This document shows, one piece after another, positions 1-10,554 of a DNA stretch of 10,986 bases; position 1 is the first letter of the stretch; every line of letters begins with the position of its first letter. Below the pieces are notes generated by a model. That model made no database searches. It had not been told where the DNA came from and saw only the letters and a program-made list of their open reading frames with translations. The stretch is from Candidatus Gracilibacteria bacterium CG2_30_37_12. GTDB taxonomy: Bacteria > Patescibacteriota > Gracilibacteria > BD1-5 > UBA2023. The position numbers were made by a program, and so were the translations under genes. The stretch lies in assembly GCA_001873165.1 (NCBI GenBank), contig MNYO01000123.1, positions 1 to 10,986 of the forward strand. Direction: 5' to 3'.

Positions 1-1763
1 TTTTCTTTTACGAGAGAAGTAATATTTTTAGCGGTATTTGCAAAAGTATACTGTACTTGAATAGTATATCGTTTTTCTTCCACAAGTTCATATTTTTGCT
101 GCATTCCTATTTTCTCAAAAACTCCATCTCCATTCAAGTCCCATGCAACATCTGTAAGTTCATATCCAGGATTTTCTGCTTTTACATCGGTTGCATCTAA
201 TGTAATGCCTGTAGGAGTACTTACATCGGTAATATAATACGCTTTTATAGATGCATTATAAGTACCATCAGCAAGATGATTCCCAGAAGTGTCTGTAATA
301 CGTAAGAGTGATTCACTCTGTACTCATCTTACTAGACTGAGTGGATAGAGTATAGAAAAATTATCACTCAATTCTGTAATTTTCCCAGCAGAGTCAGTCA
401 AAATAACTTTTATTTTCACATCTTTATATTCTCCTGGAAATATATAGTCAAATGCTGGATCTTGCGATATAGTATGATTTTCAATAACCCATCTATAATC
501 CACAATTTCACCAGATTTCACCACTTTATCACCGAGAGAAAATGTGTATTTTAAGGGGTTTTCCGCATCCTGTTTATGAATAATAGTTGCTGTGATATTT
601 TCGCTTCATTTTGCTGGAATGATAAAAAGCTTATCACAGGTAGTTCCAGAAGAAATATTGAGACAAAGAACTTGATCTATATCTTTCTTGGTTATAGAGA
701 ATATCGCATTAGCACTCTCAGAGACAAGATCATTATTCTTTTCTACAAGCCAATGAATATTTCCAAAACTCGTGAGTTTAGAAGCATCATATGTAATGGA
801 GGTTTCTGTTTTTTTAATATCCACCATTCCTATAATCTGTATCGGATGAAAATTAATAGTCAGAGTTTTAGATTCATGTGTTACTCTATCTATCCCTTCA
901 TACACTCCTGTCGGTTTAAAAACCTTGGCTTGATCAAAAGTACAAATAATAGGATTATCTTGTGCATTTATTCCTTCGATATCAGAAGAACCTGTCGGTA
1001 AACATTTTGCCCCATCAAAATTTATTTTATAACTAGAAATATCAATAATCTTTGCTACGACGTTTGCATCTGCTTTGAGATCAAATTTTAGTTCAACTGG
1101 TCAGATTAAATTATCGAAATTATACATCTGTGCACTACTTTTAAACCGTTCTGATGTGGATTTTTCATTATCATACACGAGTACTCCCCCATTTGGATTC
1201 TCATAATCTGTTGCATTGATTTTAGTAACCAGAGAAGCCCAGAGAGTGATATCAGAAAAGAGTAATACTCCAAAAAAGAATGCTAGTATAATAGAAATTG
1301 TTTTCTTCTTTTTATATTCTTTCTTAGTCAAAATAGCCCGAAAAAGATATATTATCCATATAATCGAAAGAAGAAATGTTACGACTCCAAAAATAGTACT
1401 GACGAGTTGTTTCAATAATCGTGCTATATCTGCTGGATTGATACCGAAACCTGTAAAGAAACTTGCCTGTCCTGGATTGAAAACGATATACGCAAGAAAA
1501 GCTCCAAAGAATATGAGTGCAACGAGAAGAATAGCTCAAATAATACGCAAAAAATCCCCCGTATTTAAGGGTTTCTTTTTTGTTTTTCCTTTTACATCTG
1601 AGATAATACTTGATTCAGTAGGAGAAATAGTAGGTATTTCTTCATCAATAAATGTGTCTGACAGGAGATCGACCTTTTGTGTTGATATAGATTCTACCTT
1701 TGTAGATTCTAAAATCTCACCAAGTAGTCCACTAGATGAATTATCATTTTCAGTATTGGTCAT
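1..1763 (-). CDS. Large three-helix membrane protein with PKD-like extracellular domains (partial, 3' end outside window)
   Basis: This frame stays open from the ATG at 1763 to the window edge when UGA is read as Gly; in-frame TGA codons give residues 76, 221, 386 and 480. An in-frame TAG lies just upstream, so 1763 is the first possible ATG. Residues 1-70 are hydrophilic, acidic and Ser/Thr-rich, and end in a lysine cluster. Hydrophobic helices follow at about 77-95, 118-142 and 155-175. The second and third are separated by a KKEYKKKK loop, which predicts the rest of the protein outside. That outer part contains beta-rich, PKD-like segments, for example around GEIVDYRWVIENH (about 420-470), and a later one with the motif WDLNGDGVFE. 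The helix pair with a basic loop resembles the pilin-like pair in the giant protein just upstream, so the two are probably partners in one envelope structure. I recognise no enzyme motif. The exact function is unknown, and the C terminus is missing. Confidence 0.8.
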
Positions 1764-1809
1764 AAGAATGAAGATTATAAACTACAGAATCTATTTGTAT
1801 AAAAAGCAT

Positions 1810-1843
1810 GAGAAGAATAAATAATAACTTACTTATTCTTCTC
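1810..1843 (-). terminator. Hairpin between the two large surface-protein genes
   Basis: An 11-bp perfect inverted repeat (GAGAAGAATAA at 1810-1820, complement at 1833-1843) encloses a 12-base loop. It starts 15 bases past the TAA stop of the giant gene. On the minus strand it is followed after three bases by CTTTTTAT. This could be an intrinsic terminator or a partial attenuator before the downstream gene. The stem is AT-rich, so termination strength is uncertain. Confidence 0.45.
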
Positions 1844-1857
1844 TGTATAAATAGAAA

Positions 1858-4800
1858 TTATTTCAACCAATCAGGAAGCTCCTCGTCTGTCGTTGAAATG
1901 ACTGGTCATTCAGACACTACAGGGACTGGTTTTTTCTTTTTTTGTTTCGATGAAATTATCTCTTCTTCTTTTGCTTCTTTTTCAGAAGAAACTGACTTCT
2001 TAGATAATTTCTTAGAAGGTGTTTTTGTCTCTGATTTTATCTCTTCTTCTGTAGAAATAATTGCCTTCTCTTTCTTTTTAGTCACTTTTTTAGAAGTATC
2101 CTCTGTATCAATAGCTACAGAAACTGGACCTTTAAGCCAATCTGGTATGTCATCATATGGAACAGCATCTTTCTCTCATTCAGTAGTAGTCATTATTACT
2201 GGTTCCTCAGGAATTATTTCCTGTTTCGGTGTTTCAAGAATTATCTCTTCTGTTGGAATAACTGGAGCTTCTGATGCTGCTCATTTAAGCCAATCTGGAA
2301 TATCATCTTCGTCAGCTATATCAGTGGTCTTTCTTGGTTCTGTCATTTCTTCTACTACTTCCTGTTTTAAAGATTCTTCATCAATTCCTTTCATCCATGG
2401 TGGTAAATCAGATATGGTTTCATCTGAAATGACTTCTGGTTCCATTACAGGTATTTTTTCTTCTAGAGTTTCTTGAATAGAATTTTCTTCTAAAGAAGTT
2501 GATGCTTCTATTCATGTTCCTTTCAGCCAATCTGGCATACTAGATTCAGAAGATGTATCAATATTCTCTTCTGGAATCGGAGAAGCAATGTCTTCAGTTA
2601 TCAAAATAGGATTATCAATCTTTTCCTTCTCATTCGATTCTAGAGAAGATACAGCAATACTCTCTTCAGATATGATATTTTCTGGAATAGAAATATCATC
2701 CGTAGTAGTCTCTGAAGATACAGGCAAGGATTGTAAGTTTGTTGATTCTTTGAGCCAATCAGGGATATTACTTTCTGTCGGAGCGACATAAGTTTCTTCT
2801 GGAGGTACTATCATATTTGCATCAGGAATAGAAAGTGATTGAGGTGCAGAAACAATATTTGCCAGTACATCCGTATGAACTTTTTCTTCTTTCGGAATAA
2901 TGGGTTCAATAGGAGTGAATTTTTGTACTGGTGAAGATTTTTGTACTGGTTGTTTTCCGGAAATTTTATCGATAATAAAATCCTGAAAGCCGAGATTTCC
3001 ATCTTTATTCAGAAGTTTGAAATACACAAAAGCAGCGATAATAAGTCCTAAAATACCAAGAATAAGAAATCCAAGGATTTTCCCAAAACCGAGAATGAAA
3101 CCGAGTACTCCTCATGAATTTGAAGTATCTGTGAGTGGTGCTGTATTTGTTGGGATATTGCTCTGTCCTCCGTAGATAATAGTCTGGAGTTGTGATTTAA
3201 TAATATTTTTATCTTTTACCTCAATTGTTGCATCATCTTTAATCGCATTGAGAATGAATGTTCCAAGTTCTTTGTTGAGAGTAACATTGGTTGGGTGAGA
3301 AATGATATCATCGATATTTTTCATAATCGCCGCATACGAAGGATTGGTTTTTGGTATGAGCGATTTGAGTACTTTTGTTGCCAAACCGATATCATCTTTC
3401 ACTTGCGTATCAGCGAGAAGAAATCCTTCTAAAAGAGAATAGAACAAATCTTTTGTCGGAGCGTCCAATGCAGAATTGACATCAACATAATTTTCAAAAT
3501 CGATAATAGTTTTTGTTTTTTCACGAGTATCGAACCAGTTTTCTTGAAGTGCAGAAAAATATTGCATCAATTTAAGTCGATCTTGTTCCTGAGCTCCTTT
3601 TATGAGATCCTTAAGTTTTTCCAGATTCATTTTATCTGTTTCAGAAATATCTGTTGGTACAACCTCGGAAGTACTTCCAGACATACTTTCTGTATTTATT
3701 CCTGCATTAAAATCATAAACAACTTTGATATCTTTCGTAGCAATCACTGCATTATTGAGGTCATAGAGAGTTATTCTCATAGTTCTTTCTTTCGCAGCAA
3801 CATCAGAACTTTTGAGTGTAAACACGCTTCCTTTTACAGACGAATCTGTTCCTTTATTATCGATATCATCAGCTGGATCACCATTCAAATTTGAATCTAC
3901 TAGGATATCAGTGTCGATTGCATATTTTGCAATATTTCCTTTGGATTCACCAAGATAGAGCGAAAGTTTATCGGTACTATTGGATATATGAATAGTATCA
4001 CTATTGTCGGCTGCTGGAAATGAGAAATACACAATAGGGTCTGTGGATTTCTTAAGCTTCAGTGCATTAATAATATCTTTTCTGGGCGTTACAGAAGTAC
4101 TTTTACTATTAGTTCCATCAGAAACTTCTAGGGTAACATCTCCCAAAACTGGACCTTCTCAAAAATCGTAAGAAAAGGAGTTTGGTGTTTCGGAAGTTGT
4201 ATCTCCGAGAGACCATTTTGCTTTTGTATATAATCCTTTTGTCGTATTGAGAAATATAAATTTATTTCCGATAGCGATGTATTCGAGATTTGGCTGAAGT
4301 TCATTCTTTACTGTAATAGCCAAGTATTTCGTATTAGAAATACCCTTGTAAGTAACTTTCACTTTGAAATTGAAGTTACCTGGTGTTGTAAATGCATGAC
4401 TCACTTTCGGAGTATTAGTAGTCTCTTCATAAAACCCATCACCATTATAATCCCATTTATATTCTGCTTTATCAGCAAGATCTGTTCCAAGAATATTTCT
4501 CGCACTCACGGTGAAATCTATTTTTTGATCTACGGAAATATTTGTATTTGAAGCTTTGAGTGTGATAATAGGTGTATTGATATTATCTGCTGTCAGAGTC
4601 AGAGAATAACGTTCTGTACTCATTTCATCACTATTTACTTTCAAGCCATTGGAATCTTCGAGGATTACTGCAAAATAATATTTCGCTCCAATACGAGGGA
4701 GAACGAATACTGTTTTTGGAGACCGAGTAATACGAAAATCCTGTGGCTCTGGATCTTCTTGAGTATAATAATACCAAATATAAGAACTAATAACTCCGTC

Positions 4801-7446
4801 TTCATCTACGGCATTATTTGCAGTAACTGTTACCATAACAGGATCTGCGTCGATTTTATCAGTCAGAATAGAAAGTGAAGAGAGTTTTGGTGCTATATTT
4901 TCTACCTTCACATATGACTGATCGGTGCTTTGTGTTCCATTTTTCTTACTACGAACCGTGAGAGTAACAGGAAAACATCCGAGTTCATCAAACTTATAGC
5001 TAAAATCTCTCTGAGAAGAATTTCTACTTCCGTATTTCCATGTATAACTCATATTCTGTGCAGTCCCATCAGTATTGATACTATTTTCTGCAGTGAGATT
5101 TATGGCTTTTGCTCGATCGATTATGAATGCTTCCTTTCCATCACAAGTACCAGGCGTTGGGATAATTTCTTCATTATCTCGTTTAATAGTAATGATAGCG
5201 AATGGATTATTACTATCAGTTACATATACTTTTCGAGTAATAGAATTACTATCAGAATTACGTCCATGAACAACGACATTTACAGAATAAGTTCCTATTT
5301 TTTTATAAACATGGCTCATTCTTCCTACTGTGCTCGTATCAGTCTCACCATCTCCAAATTGCCATTCAAATGTTTGAGCTTCTGGCGCATCTGCAATAAA
5401 AGAGATAGGAGATCCTACTTGTACAATTTTTGGAGAAATAATCAATCGTATAGAAAGTAGGGAGTCAACAGTAATATCTTTGCTATATGAAATAGTTTTA
5501 CCATCTTTATTAGATACTTCGAGTCCTATTTTATGAGTACCAATGGTATCAAAAGTATATCTTCCCATTGCACCATTACGAGTAGGATTGGAAAGTTCTG
5601 TACGCCCGCCATCGATAATCCACGCATAACTCAGACTTCCTCCATCAAGATTATCTGGATCGTAACTCTTGGTCGCATCGAGCAAAAGAACATTTGGAAG
5701 TTCAGCACTGACGGATTTAGAATCAAAAACAGCGATAGGATCACGTCATTCTATATTGACGATGATAGTATCATAATCTTCCTTTCCATTGGATGCAAGA
5801 GTTTTGAGTTTAATGGCAAATTTCCCAGTTCGGAGAAATTTATAGGTAATATTTTGAAGACTAGAAGTATAGAGTGATTTTCCTGTTTCCTGTTCACTAA
5901 TCTCCCAGGCATATCCAAGATTAAGAAAGCTTGCCGTATTAAAAGCACTGAAATGAAATTCATCTCGAGCAAAACCGTTTACTTTATCGGCTTTGATAGT
6001 CGAAATCGGATCGCGAATCTCGATATTTATTTCTTTAATAATTTTCTGATTCTCATTAGTAGTCACTTCCATCCTCATCTTATAAGTTCCCACATTGGAA
6101 AATATCTGACGATCAAGCGATGGGGAATTATTATATTGTGCTACATTTCCATTTCCATACTCAAAACGAGTGGAAGTAAAACGAGTTCCTGTGGCAGGAA
6201 TAGAAGCAGTAGCATCGATCAAAAGTCCTTGTCTTCCCTGGGCTGGTGTAAATTTTATCGTATCAAGATTTGAAACATAGACTCCATTGATAGCAAGAGA
6301 AATATTTCCAAGTTTCGGAAGGACTTGTATATTCACAGAAGAATCAAAAGGAAGCACATCTGTTTTTCCATTTTTATTGCGACTCGATGAGAGAACATTG
6401 AGAAAAACCGTGTAAGTCCGCTCTTCTGGGAAATCATATTTAATAGATGGTCCGGTTCCAAGAATCGTTCGCATCCCACCAGATGATCGAATCCACCAAA
6501 TATAATTGGCTTTTGCAACGGTCACTCCAGATGGATCGATGACATCAGAAGCTCGCAGAGTTACAGTCAGTGGTGCATTTCCTGTTGCAGGAGATGCAGT
6601 AATCTTTCCTTTGATACGATTTACCTTTACTTTCGTAAGATAATCATTCAAACTTTTTGCAAGATTTGTGATGTAATTATCGGAATCTGGAGTTTTTTTT
6701 ACGAGTGCAATCGCGGTCATAAGAGAATCCGCGAGATTTGCATTGAAAATAATATCCTGAGAATCAGGAAATGTTGCTGCCGATGCTCTTACAAGAGATT
6801 CAAGATTCGTAAGAGTTGCTGTAGTAATTTTATTATTGACCTGGTATTCTCGATCCAGAGTAGAACTCAAGAGTTCGATTTGTTTTTTATAGCTATCAAA
6901 AGTATTCGTATCATAGTCGGTGTAGGCATAGGTTGTTTCAATCAACGAAGGCATTTCAAATGCATTATTGAGAACTCCACCCGCTCCACCCGCTCCTATA
7001 AAGAAGCGAACTATAGAATAAGCGAGAAATATCAGAAGCAAACCGATAAATACATGGAAAATAGTCGTCTTAGATTTTTTCACTTTATCTTCATCTCCTG
7101 CTGCTGTCAGAACATTGAATCCAGCATAGATAATATAGATAACCCCAACGATTCCAAGGAACATAAGGAGGTATGCAATGATATCCTGAACGTATTGAGA
7201 AAATTTACGATTCTTTTCGATATCGTTAATATTTCCACTCACAATCTGTGTTCCTCGATCGAGCGAACAATATTGTGCAGATGCAGGATCGTAACTATTA
7301 CAATAGTTAACATAATTTGCTGACTGACAATCTGCCCAGTTAAAGAGATTACATGCGGAAGCGAGAGAAGAAAATGACAAAAATGCCATCAAAAATAGTG
7401 CGATACTGGCAAGAAAATGTGTTTTTGTTTGAAAAGATATACGCAT
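1858..7446 (-). CDS. Giant surface protein: T4SS pilin-like segment, PKD array, membrane anchor and PDWLK-repeat tail
   Basis: Four apparent ORFs and a C-terminal stretch share one frame and join into about 1862 residues when the seven TGA codons (residues 567, 1096, 1445, 1645, 1722, 1757, 1847) are read as Gly; the stop is TAA. I prefer the ATG at 7446 because it opens directly on a signal peptide (residues 1-31, ending ASA before C32). Four cysteines (32, 40, 49, 60) precede helices at about 86-110 and 130-152, joined by a basic loop (DEDKVKKSKTT). This resembles the two-helix T4SS pilin family (VirB2-like) common in Patescibacteria. About eight PKD/Ig-like domains span roughly 280-1120 (GDGETD, WDYNGDGFYEE). 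They are followed by an EF-hand-like Asp-rich loop near 1175, a helical region at about 1265-1440, a Gly-rich membrane helix at about 1446-1472, and a charged tail with six PDWLK motifs. Predicted topology: PKD array outside, tail in the cytoplasm. It may act in adhesion or as part of a secretion/pilus structure (inference). Confidence 0.85.
1861..2766 (-). repeat. Six PDWLK(G) motif repeats in the C-terminal tail of the giant protein
   Basis: The short motif (I/M/L)-P-D-W-L-K-(G) recurs six times in the tail: IPDWLKE at 2746-2766, MPDWLKG at 2518-2538, the variant LPPWMKG at 2386-2406, IPDWLKG at 2281-2301 and 2128-2148, and LPDWLK as the last residues at 1861-1878. Spacers are about 28-90 residues, acidic and low in complexity (Glu, Ile, Pro, Ser, Thr); the last spacer is lysine-rich. 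The motif Gly is written GGA, GGT or, at 2281-2283, TGA. The only tryptophans in this tail segment are in the motifs. This looks like a multivalent docking peptide; the partner is unknown. Confidence 0.85.
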
Positions 7447-7477
7447 CGGAATACTTTTAGTAATTAAATCTGTTTCG

Positions 7478-7506
7478 AGTTTAGCATATGTCCGTATAAA
7501 AAGCAA
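7478..7506 (-). promoter_or_regulatory. Possible promoter for the giant surface-protein gene
   Basis: In the 99-base gap before the giant gene, the minus strand shows TTGCTT (7501-7506), 17 bases, then TAAACT (7478-7483). This is a fair match to a sigma-70 type -35/-10 pair and would start transcription some 25 bases before the ATG at 7446. The gap holds no clear Shine-Dalgarno sequence. AT-rich DNA gives such matches by chance, so this is tentative. Confidence 0.35.
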
Positions 7507-7545
7507 AAAATCGGAGAGAGAATTTCTGAAATCAGTAAATATCAA

Positions 7546-8991
7546 CTATTCTATTTTACATTCTTCCTCAAAAGCTGTTCCGTCAATCAAATGTTTTTTA
7601 TTACAATCTATATATTTCATAGCACCTGCAAGGATATCTTTGGAATTCTTCTTAAGATTTCCAAGAATAGCAGAGAAATACGAATCATATTCATTTTTCA
7701 AACCTTTCTGAAAAATTTGCAATGGGACATCTGGATTCATAAAATTTCTGTATTTTACTCGAGAATAATCTTTGCTGATAGCTTCATTTATCCGACTTTC
7801 TTCCTGTAATCGCTGTGCAGGAAGATACATAGGAAAACTTTGGAGATACTTCCCTTCTGCCTCTCCAGTTGCAAGATATGCGAGAAAAGAATATCCTGCC
7901 TGAGGATTCTTGGATAAACTCGAAAGTGCAAAATAATTATATTCTCCAAGATTTATATCATTTTTTGCATCGAGAGAAACTTGTGGAATTTCGGATGTAC
8001 GAAGATAGAGTGTGGAAATAGTATTTTCTGTTCCCGCACGTTTAATAGCGTACTCAATCTCTTTGAGAAGTGACGGATATCCTACGATCATACCGATTTT
8101 TCCTCTCACAAACATATCAACGGTCGTCAAATTAAGATCTTTCATAGTAGTCTCAATATGAGCAATGGAACTCGGAGACCCTTTCTGAGCAAAAGAAAAA
8201 TAATTATCGAGTGCTATATTTGCATTGGTATCGATAAACTGTGCGTAGGAAGGTATCTTATTTTGAAGAAAAAATAATGACAAAATATTGGAAGCTCCCG
8301 GTATATATTTACTATCCAGTCCGAGCATCATATCGGTATAATCCTGAGTGGTAGCAGGTGTTTGTATATCAGTATTTCCTGCTGTATCCGATGAAAGAGG
8401 AAGGCTATTTTGTCCTATTTCACTCCAGAGATGTGGAACGGTTCTCACAAGTTTCCAGTTGTAGAAAATCCCCATAGCTTCGTATCCAAGTGGAATTCCT
8501 TTGATTCCAGATACGGTTTTATTATTTCCTGAAGTATCTTTTTCCGTATTTTCCACCAGAAGACCGTCGAATACTTTATTGAAATTCTTTGAAAATTCAT
8601 CGGGATTAATAATAGCCGCAGGAATAGCGAGAATCTTGGATTCCAATAATCCTCCATCGCTACTATTTACCACAAATATATCTGGCGAATTTCCATCTCC
8701 TATAACAGTCAGGAGAGTTTTTTCATAATCCACATAATTCCCAAATTTCGTTACTTTTATCTCCGTATTTTTATAGTCAGGATAACGAGCTTTGAACCCG
8801 GTAATAATATCGGAAAAACCAGCAGACTCATCACCAACTACCCAGACCGTGAGCTCTTTTGGAGCAGTAGACAAAACTTTCTTAGTAGTAGATCCAAGCA
8901 TAGATATACCGATAATAATACCGAGAATAATAATACCAGTTACTGCAAAAAATATAAGTTTTGTTTTGGAAAGAGAAGCTAGATCTGGCAT
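7546..8991 (-). CDS. Membrane-anchored extracellular solute-binding protein (ABC-type, family 1-like)
   Basis: The 481-residue product starts with a short cytoplasmic stretch and one hydrophobic anchor (about residues 12-33, rich in Ile/Gly), with no lipobox Cys. The mature part looks like a family 1 (sugar-type) periplasmic binding protein: an opening beta strand ELTVWVVGDE, then GFKARYPDY, and a SPDIFVVNSSDGG segment that matches the usual strand-turn after the first helix. Later come KGIPLGYEAMGIFYN and the helical C-terminal half with FLAYLAT. Such proteins capture a solute and pass it to an ABC permease, but no permease or ATPase gene is in this window, so the ligand and even a transport role are open. 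The gene ends with TAG and, unlike its neighbours, uses no TGA in 481 codons. It sits 39 bases after the HIT gene and 99 bases before the giant gene, on the same strand. The assignment rests on recalled family features, without alignment. Confidence 0.75.
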   Translation of the reverse strand: MPDLASLSKTKLIFFAVTGIIILGIIIGISMLGSTTKKVLSTAPKELTVWVVGDESAGFSDIITGFKARYPDYKNTEIKVTKFGNYVDYEKTLLTVIGDGNSPDIFVVNSSDGGLLESKILAIPAAIINPDEFSKNFNKVFDGLLVENTEKDTSGNNKTVSGIKGIPLGYEAMGIFYNWKLVRTVPHLWSEIGQNSLPLSSDTAGNTDIQTPATTQDYTDMMLGLDSKYIPGASNILSLFFLQNKIPSYAQFIDTNANIALDNYFSFAQKGSPSSIAHIETTMKDLNLTTVDMFVRGKIGMIVGYPSLLKEIEYAIKRAGTENTISTLYLRTSEIPQVSLDAKNDINLGEYNYFALSSLSKNPQAGYSFLAYLATGEAEGKYLQSFPMYLPAQRLQEESRINEAISKDYSRVKYRNFMNPDVPLQIFQKGLKNEYDSYFSAILGNLKKNSKDILAGAMKYIDCNKKHLIDGTAFEEECKIE

Positions 8992-9030
8992 AGAATTTTT
9001 CTTAAATTATAAATTAATATTCTTATGTAT

Positions 9031-9339
9031 TTAATTTGCAAGGAAATGGAGGTGTATGTGCATCACTTCTTGTCCACCATCTTTTCATACGTTGAATTGT
9101 AATTTATAACCAGAAATCTGGATCTTGTGAGCCAGATCGCGAGCTATTAAAAATAATCCACCAACTATATTTTGATCAACATTGGTCATATCAGAAATAG
9201 TGGCGATATGTTTTTTGGGGATTACGAGCATATGAATACGCGCTTTTGGATGTAAATCATTGATAACGATGTAATTTTCATCTTCATATACAGGAGTCGA
9301 TGGAATCTCATGAGCGATGATAGAGCAGAAAATGCACAT
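9031..9339 (-). CDS. HIT (histidine triad) family nucleotide-binding protein
   Basis: The 102-residue product is a compact HIT protein, a family of nucleotide-phosphate hydrolases and transferases of the HINT type acting in the cytoplasm. It opens with MCIFCSII, the usual HINT start with a CxxC pair, so I choose the ATG at 9339 over an in-frame start at 9411, which would only add an unlikely hydrophobic extension. A middle block reads NDLHPKARIHMLVIPKKH. The catalytic triad HIHLHF (His94, His96, His98) lies at the C terminus, preceded by GGQEV. The frame is interrupted by TGA at 9085-9087 (residue 85). The family has a conserved Gly exactly there (N-x-G-x-x-G-G-Q), so reading it as Gly restores the active site; reading it as a stop would remove the triad. 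The stop is TAA. The gene follows the reverse transcriptase by 87 bases, with a possible own promoter. Confidence 0.92.
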
Positions 9340-9370
9340 AAAAAATCTTGTAAGAAAGTAGTTAATCGAG

Positions 9371-9398
9371 AGTATATAGGAAAATAGATGAAATTCAA
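9371..9398 (-). promoter_or_regulatory. Possible promoter for the HIT gene
   Basis: Between the reverse transcriptase stop and the HIT start, the minus strand has TTGAAT (9393-9398), 16 bases, then TATACT (9371-9376), about 30 bases before the ATG. This is a good -10 with a moderate -35. No Shine-Dalgarno sequence precedes the ATG; the leader ends in a T-run. Confidence 0.4.
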
Positions 9399-9426
9399 AT
9401 TTACGGGTCAAAAAAATATCACTTTT

Positions 9427-10554
9427 TTAGAAGTATGCTATTTTTTTGTTTTTCTTCTTCGCTATCTTTCCATACCCACTAGAGATATAAAACTCATTCC
9501 AGAAATATGCTGAGAGGTTTTGTGAGAGGATTTTTTTACGAAGTCGGTAAGTGGAGAATTGCTTCATGATGCTAGCGTAGACAGTCCCTCGTGGGCCGAG
9601 ATAGGAATTTATGGAGGAAAGAAAAGTATCTCGTTCGGACAATGCGAGCTTTCCTCCATTTTGTCTGATTTTCTCGTTCCATCCTTCAATCGTGGTAAGG
9701 AAATTTCATTTTGTTCGGTTGCCGATATAGGTTCGATTGGGTTTTATATAGGTTCCAAGAAATGAGAAACCATCCTGAACTGAACAAATCGTAATCTTGT
9801 CTGGATGAAGTGTGAGTCGGAGCTCTGTTCGGAGAAAATTTTCTATCTTCTCTATACAAGAAAGGAGAAAGTCACGATTAGAATGGATGAGAACAAAATC
9901 ATCCACGTATCGACCGTAGTGCCGAATTTTCAAATCTTTCTTGATAAATTCATCGAGCGGATGAAGATAGAGGTTCGCGAAAATCTGACTCGTCAAATTA
10001 CCGATAGGAAGTCCTGTATCCTTTGGAGCGTAAAAAAGACTTTTATTTCTTGGAAGTCCTTGCCAATCAGTAGGCTTTCACTTAATGATACAGTTCTTCG
10101 TTGGATCATTTCAGATGACTGACCTAACGAGGAAACGGAGTGTTTCCGGGTCCTCTCACTGGTATTTTGTATCTATGATATGCTCAATCATCGAGAGGAG
10201 GATATGTCGGTCAATAGACATGAAGAACCCAGCAATATCGAGCTTGAGAATCCATGCCTCGTTCTGGTAGTTATCGGATGAGGCTCGTATGAATCACTCC
10301 ATTCTTTCTATACCAAGTTTCGTCCCCTTTCCTATACGACAGGAATAGGAATCGTGGATGAAGAGATTCTCAAATATCTGGCTTAACTCATTGATGATGA
10401 AATGATGGACGATACGGTCTCTGAAATCTCCAGCGAATATCTCTCGTTTGACGGGATGATTGACGATGAAAGCAATACTTGTTTCGACCCTATAGGTTCG
10501 ATTCATAATTGTTTCGTGGAGCTGTATCAGATTTGATTCGTAGTTGAATCGCAT
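9427..10554 (-). CDS. Diversity-generating retroelement reverse transcriptase
   Basis: Read with UGA as Gly, this frame gives about 375 residues. In DGRs this enzyme copies a template-repeat RNA with errors at adenines and so rewrites the variable region of a target gene. Visible motifs in order: AGDFRDRIVHH and FIHDSYSCRIGKGT (residues 41-78), motif A KLDIAGFF with Asp106, WQGLPRNKSLF, IGNLTSQ at 184-190 (the DGR form, where other retroelements have QGxxxSP), and YVDD at 216-219 with HYGR before it. A thumb-like part with FLGTYI and a basic C terminus follow. TGA codons give Gly at 87, 133, 148, 159 and 283; residue 87 is the Gly of the GFIR block that I recall as conserved. The ATG at 10554 falls inside the family's N-terminal region. 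The missing start appears in another frame upstream, so the gene may be frameshifted. No avd gene is visible. Confidence 0.9.

Noticed and set aside
1808..2476. A 222-codon plus-strand ORF rich in Ser.
   Set aside because: It is the reverse shadow of the Glu/Lys/Ser-rich PDWLK tail; the minus strand carries the repeated motif and the joined frame.
7446..7545. A TTG start at 7545 extending the giant protein by 33 residues.
   Set aside because: The extension is charged and would bury the signal peptide; the ATG at 7446 opens directly on it.
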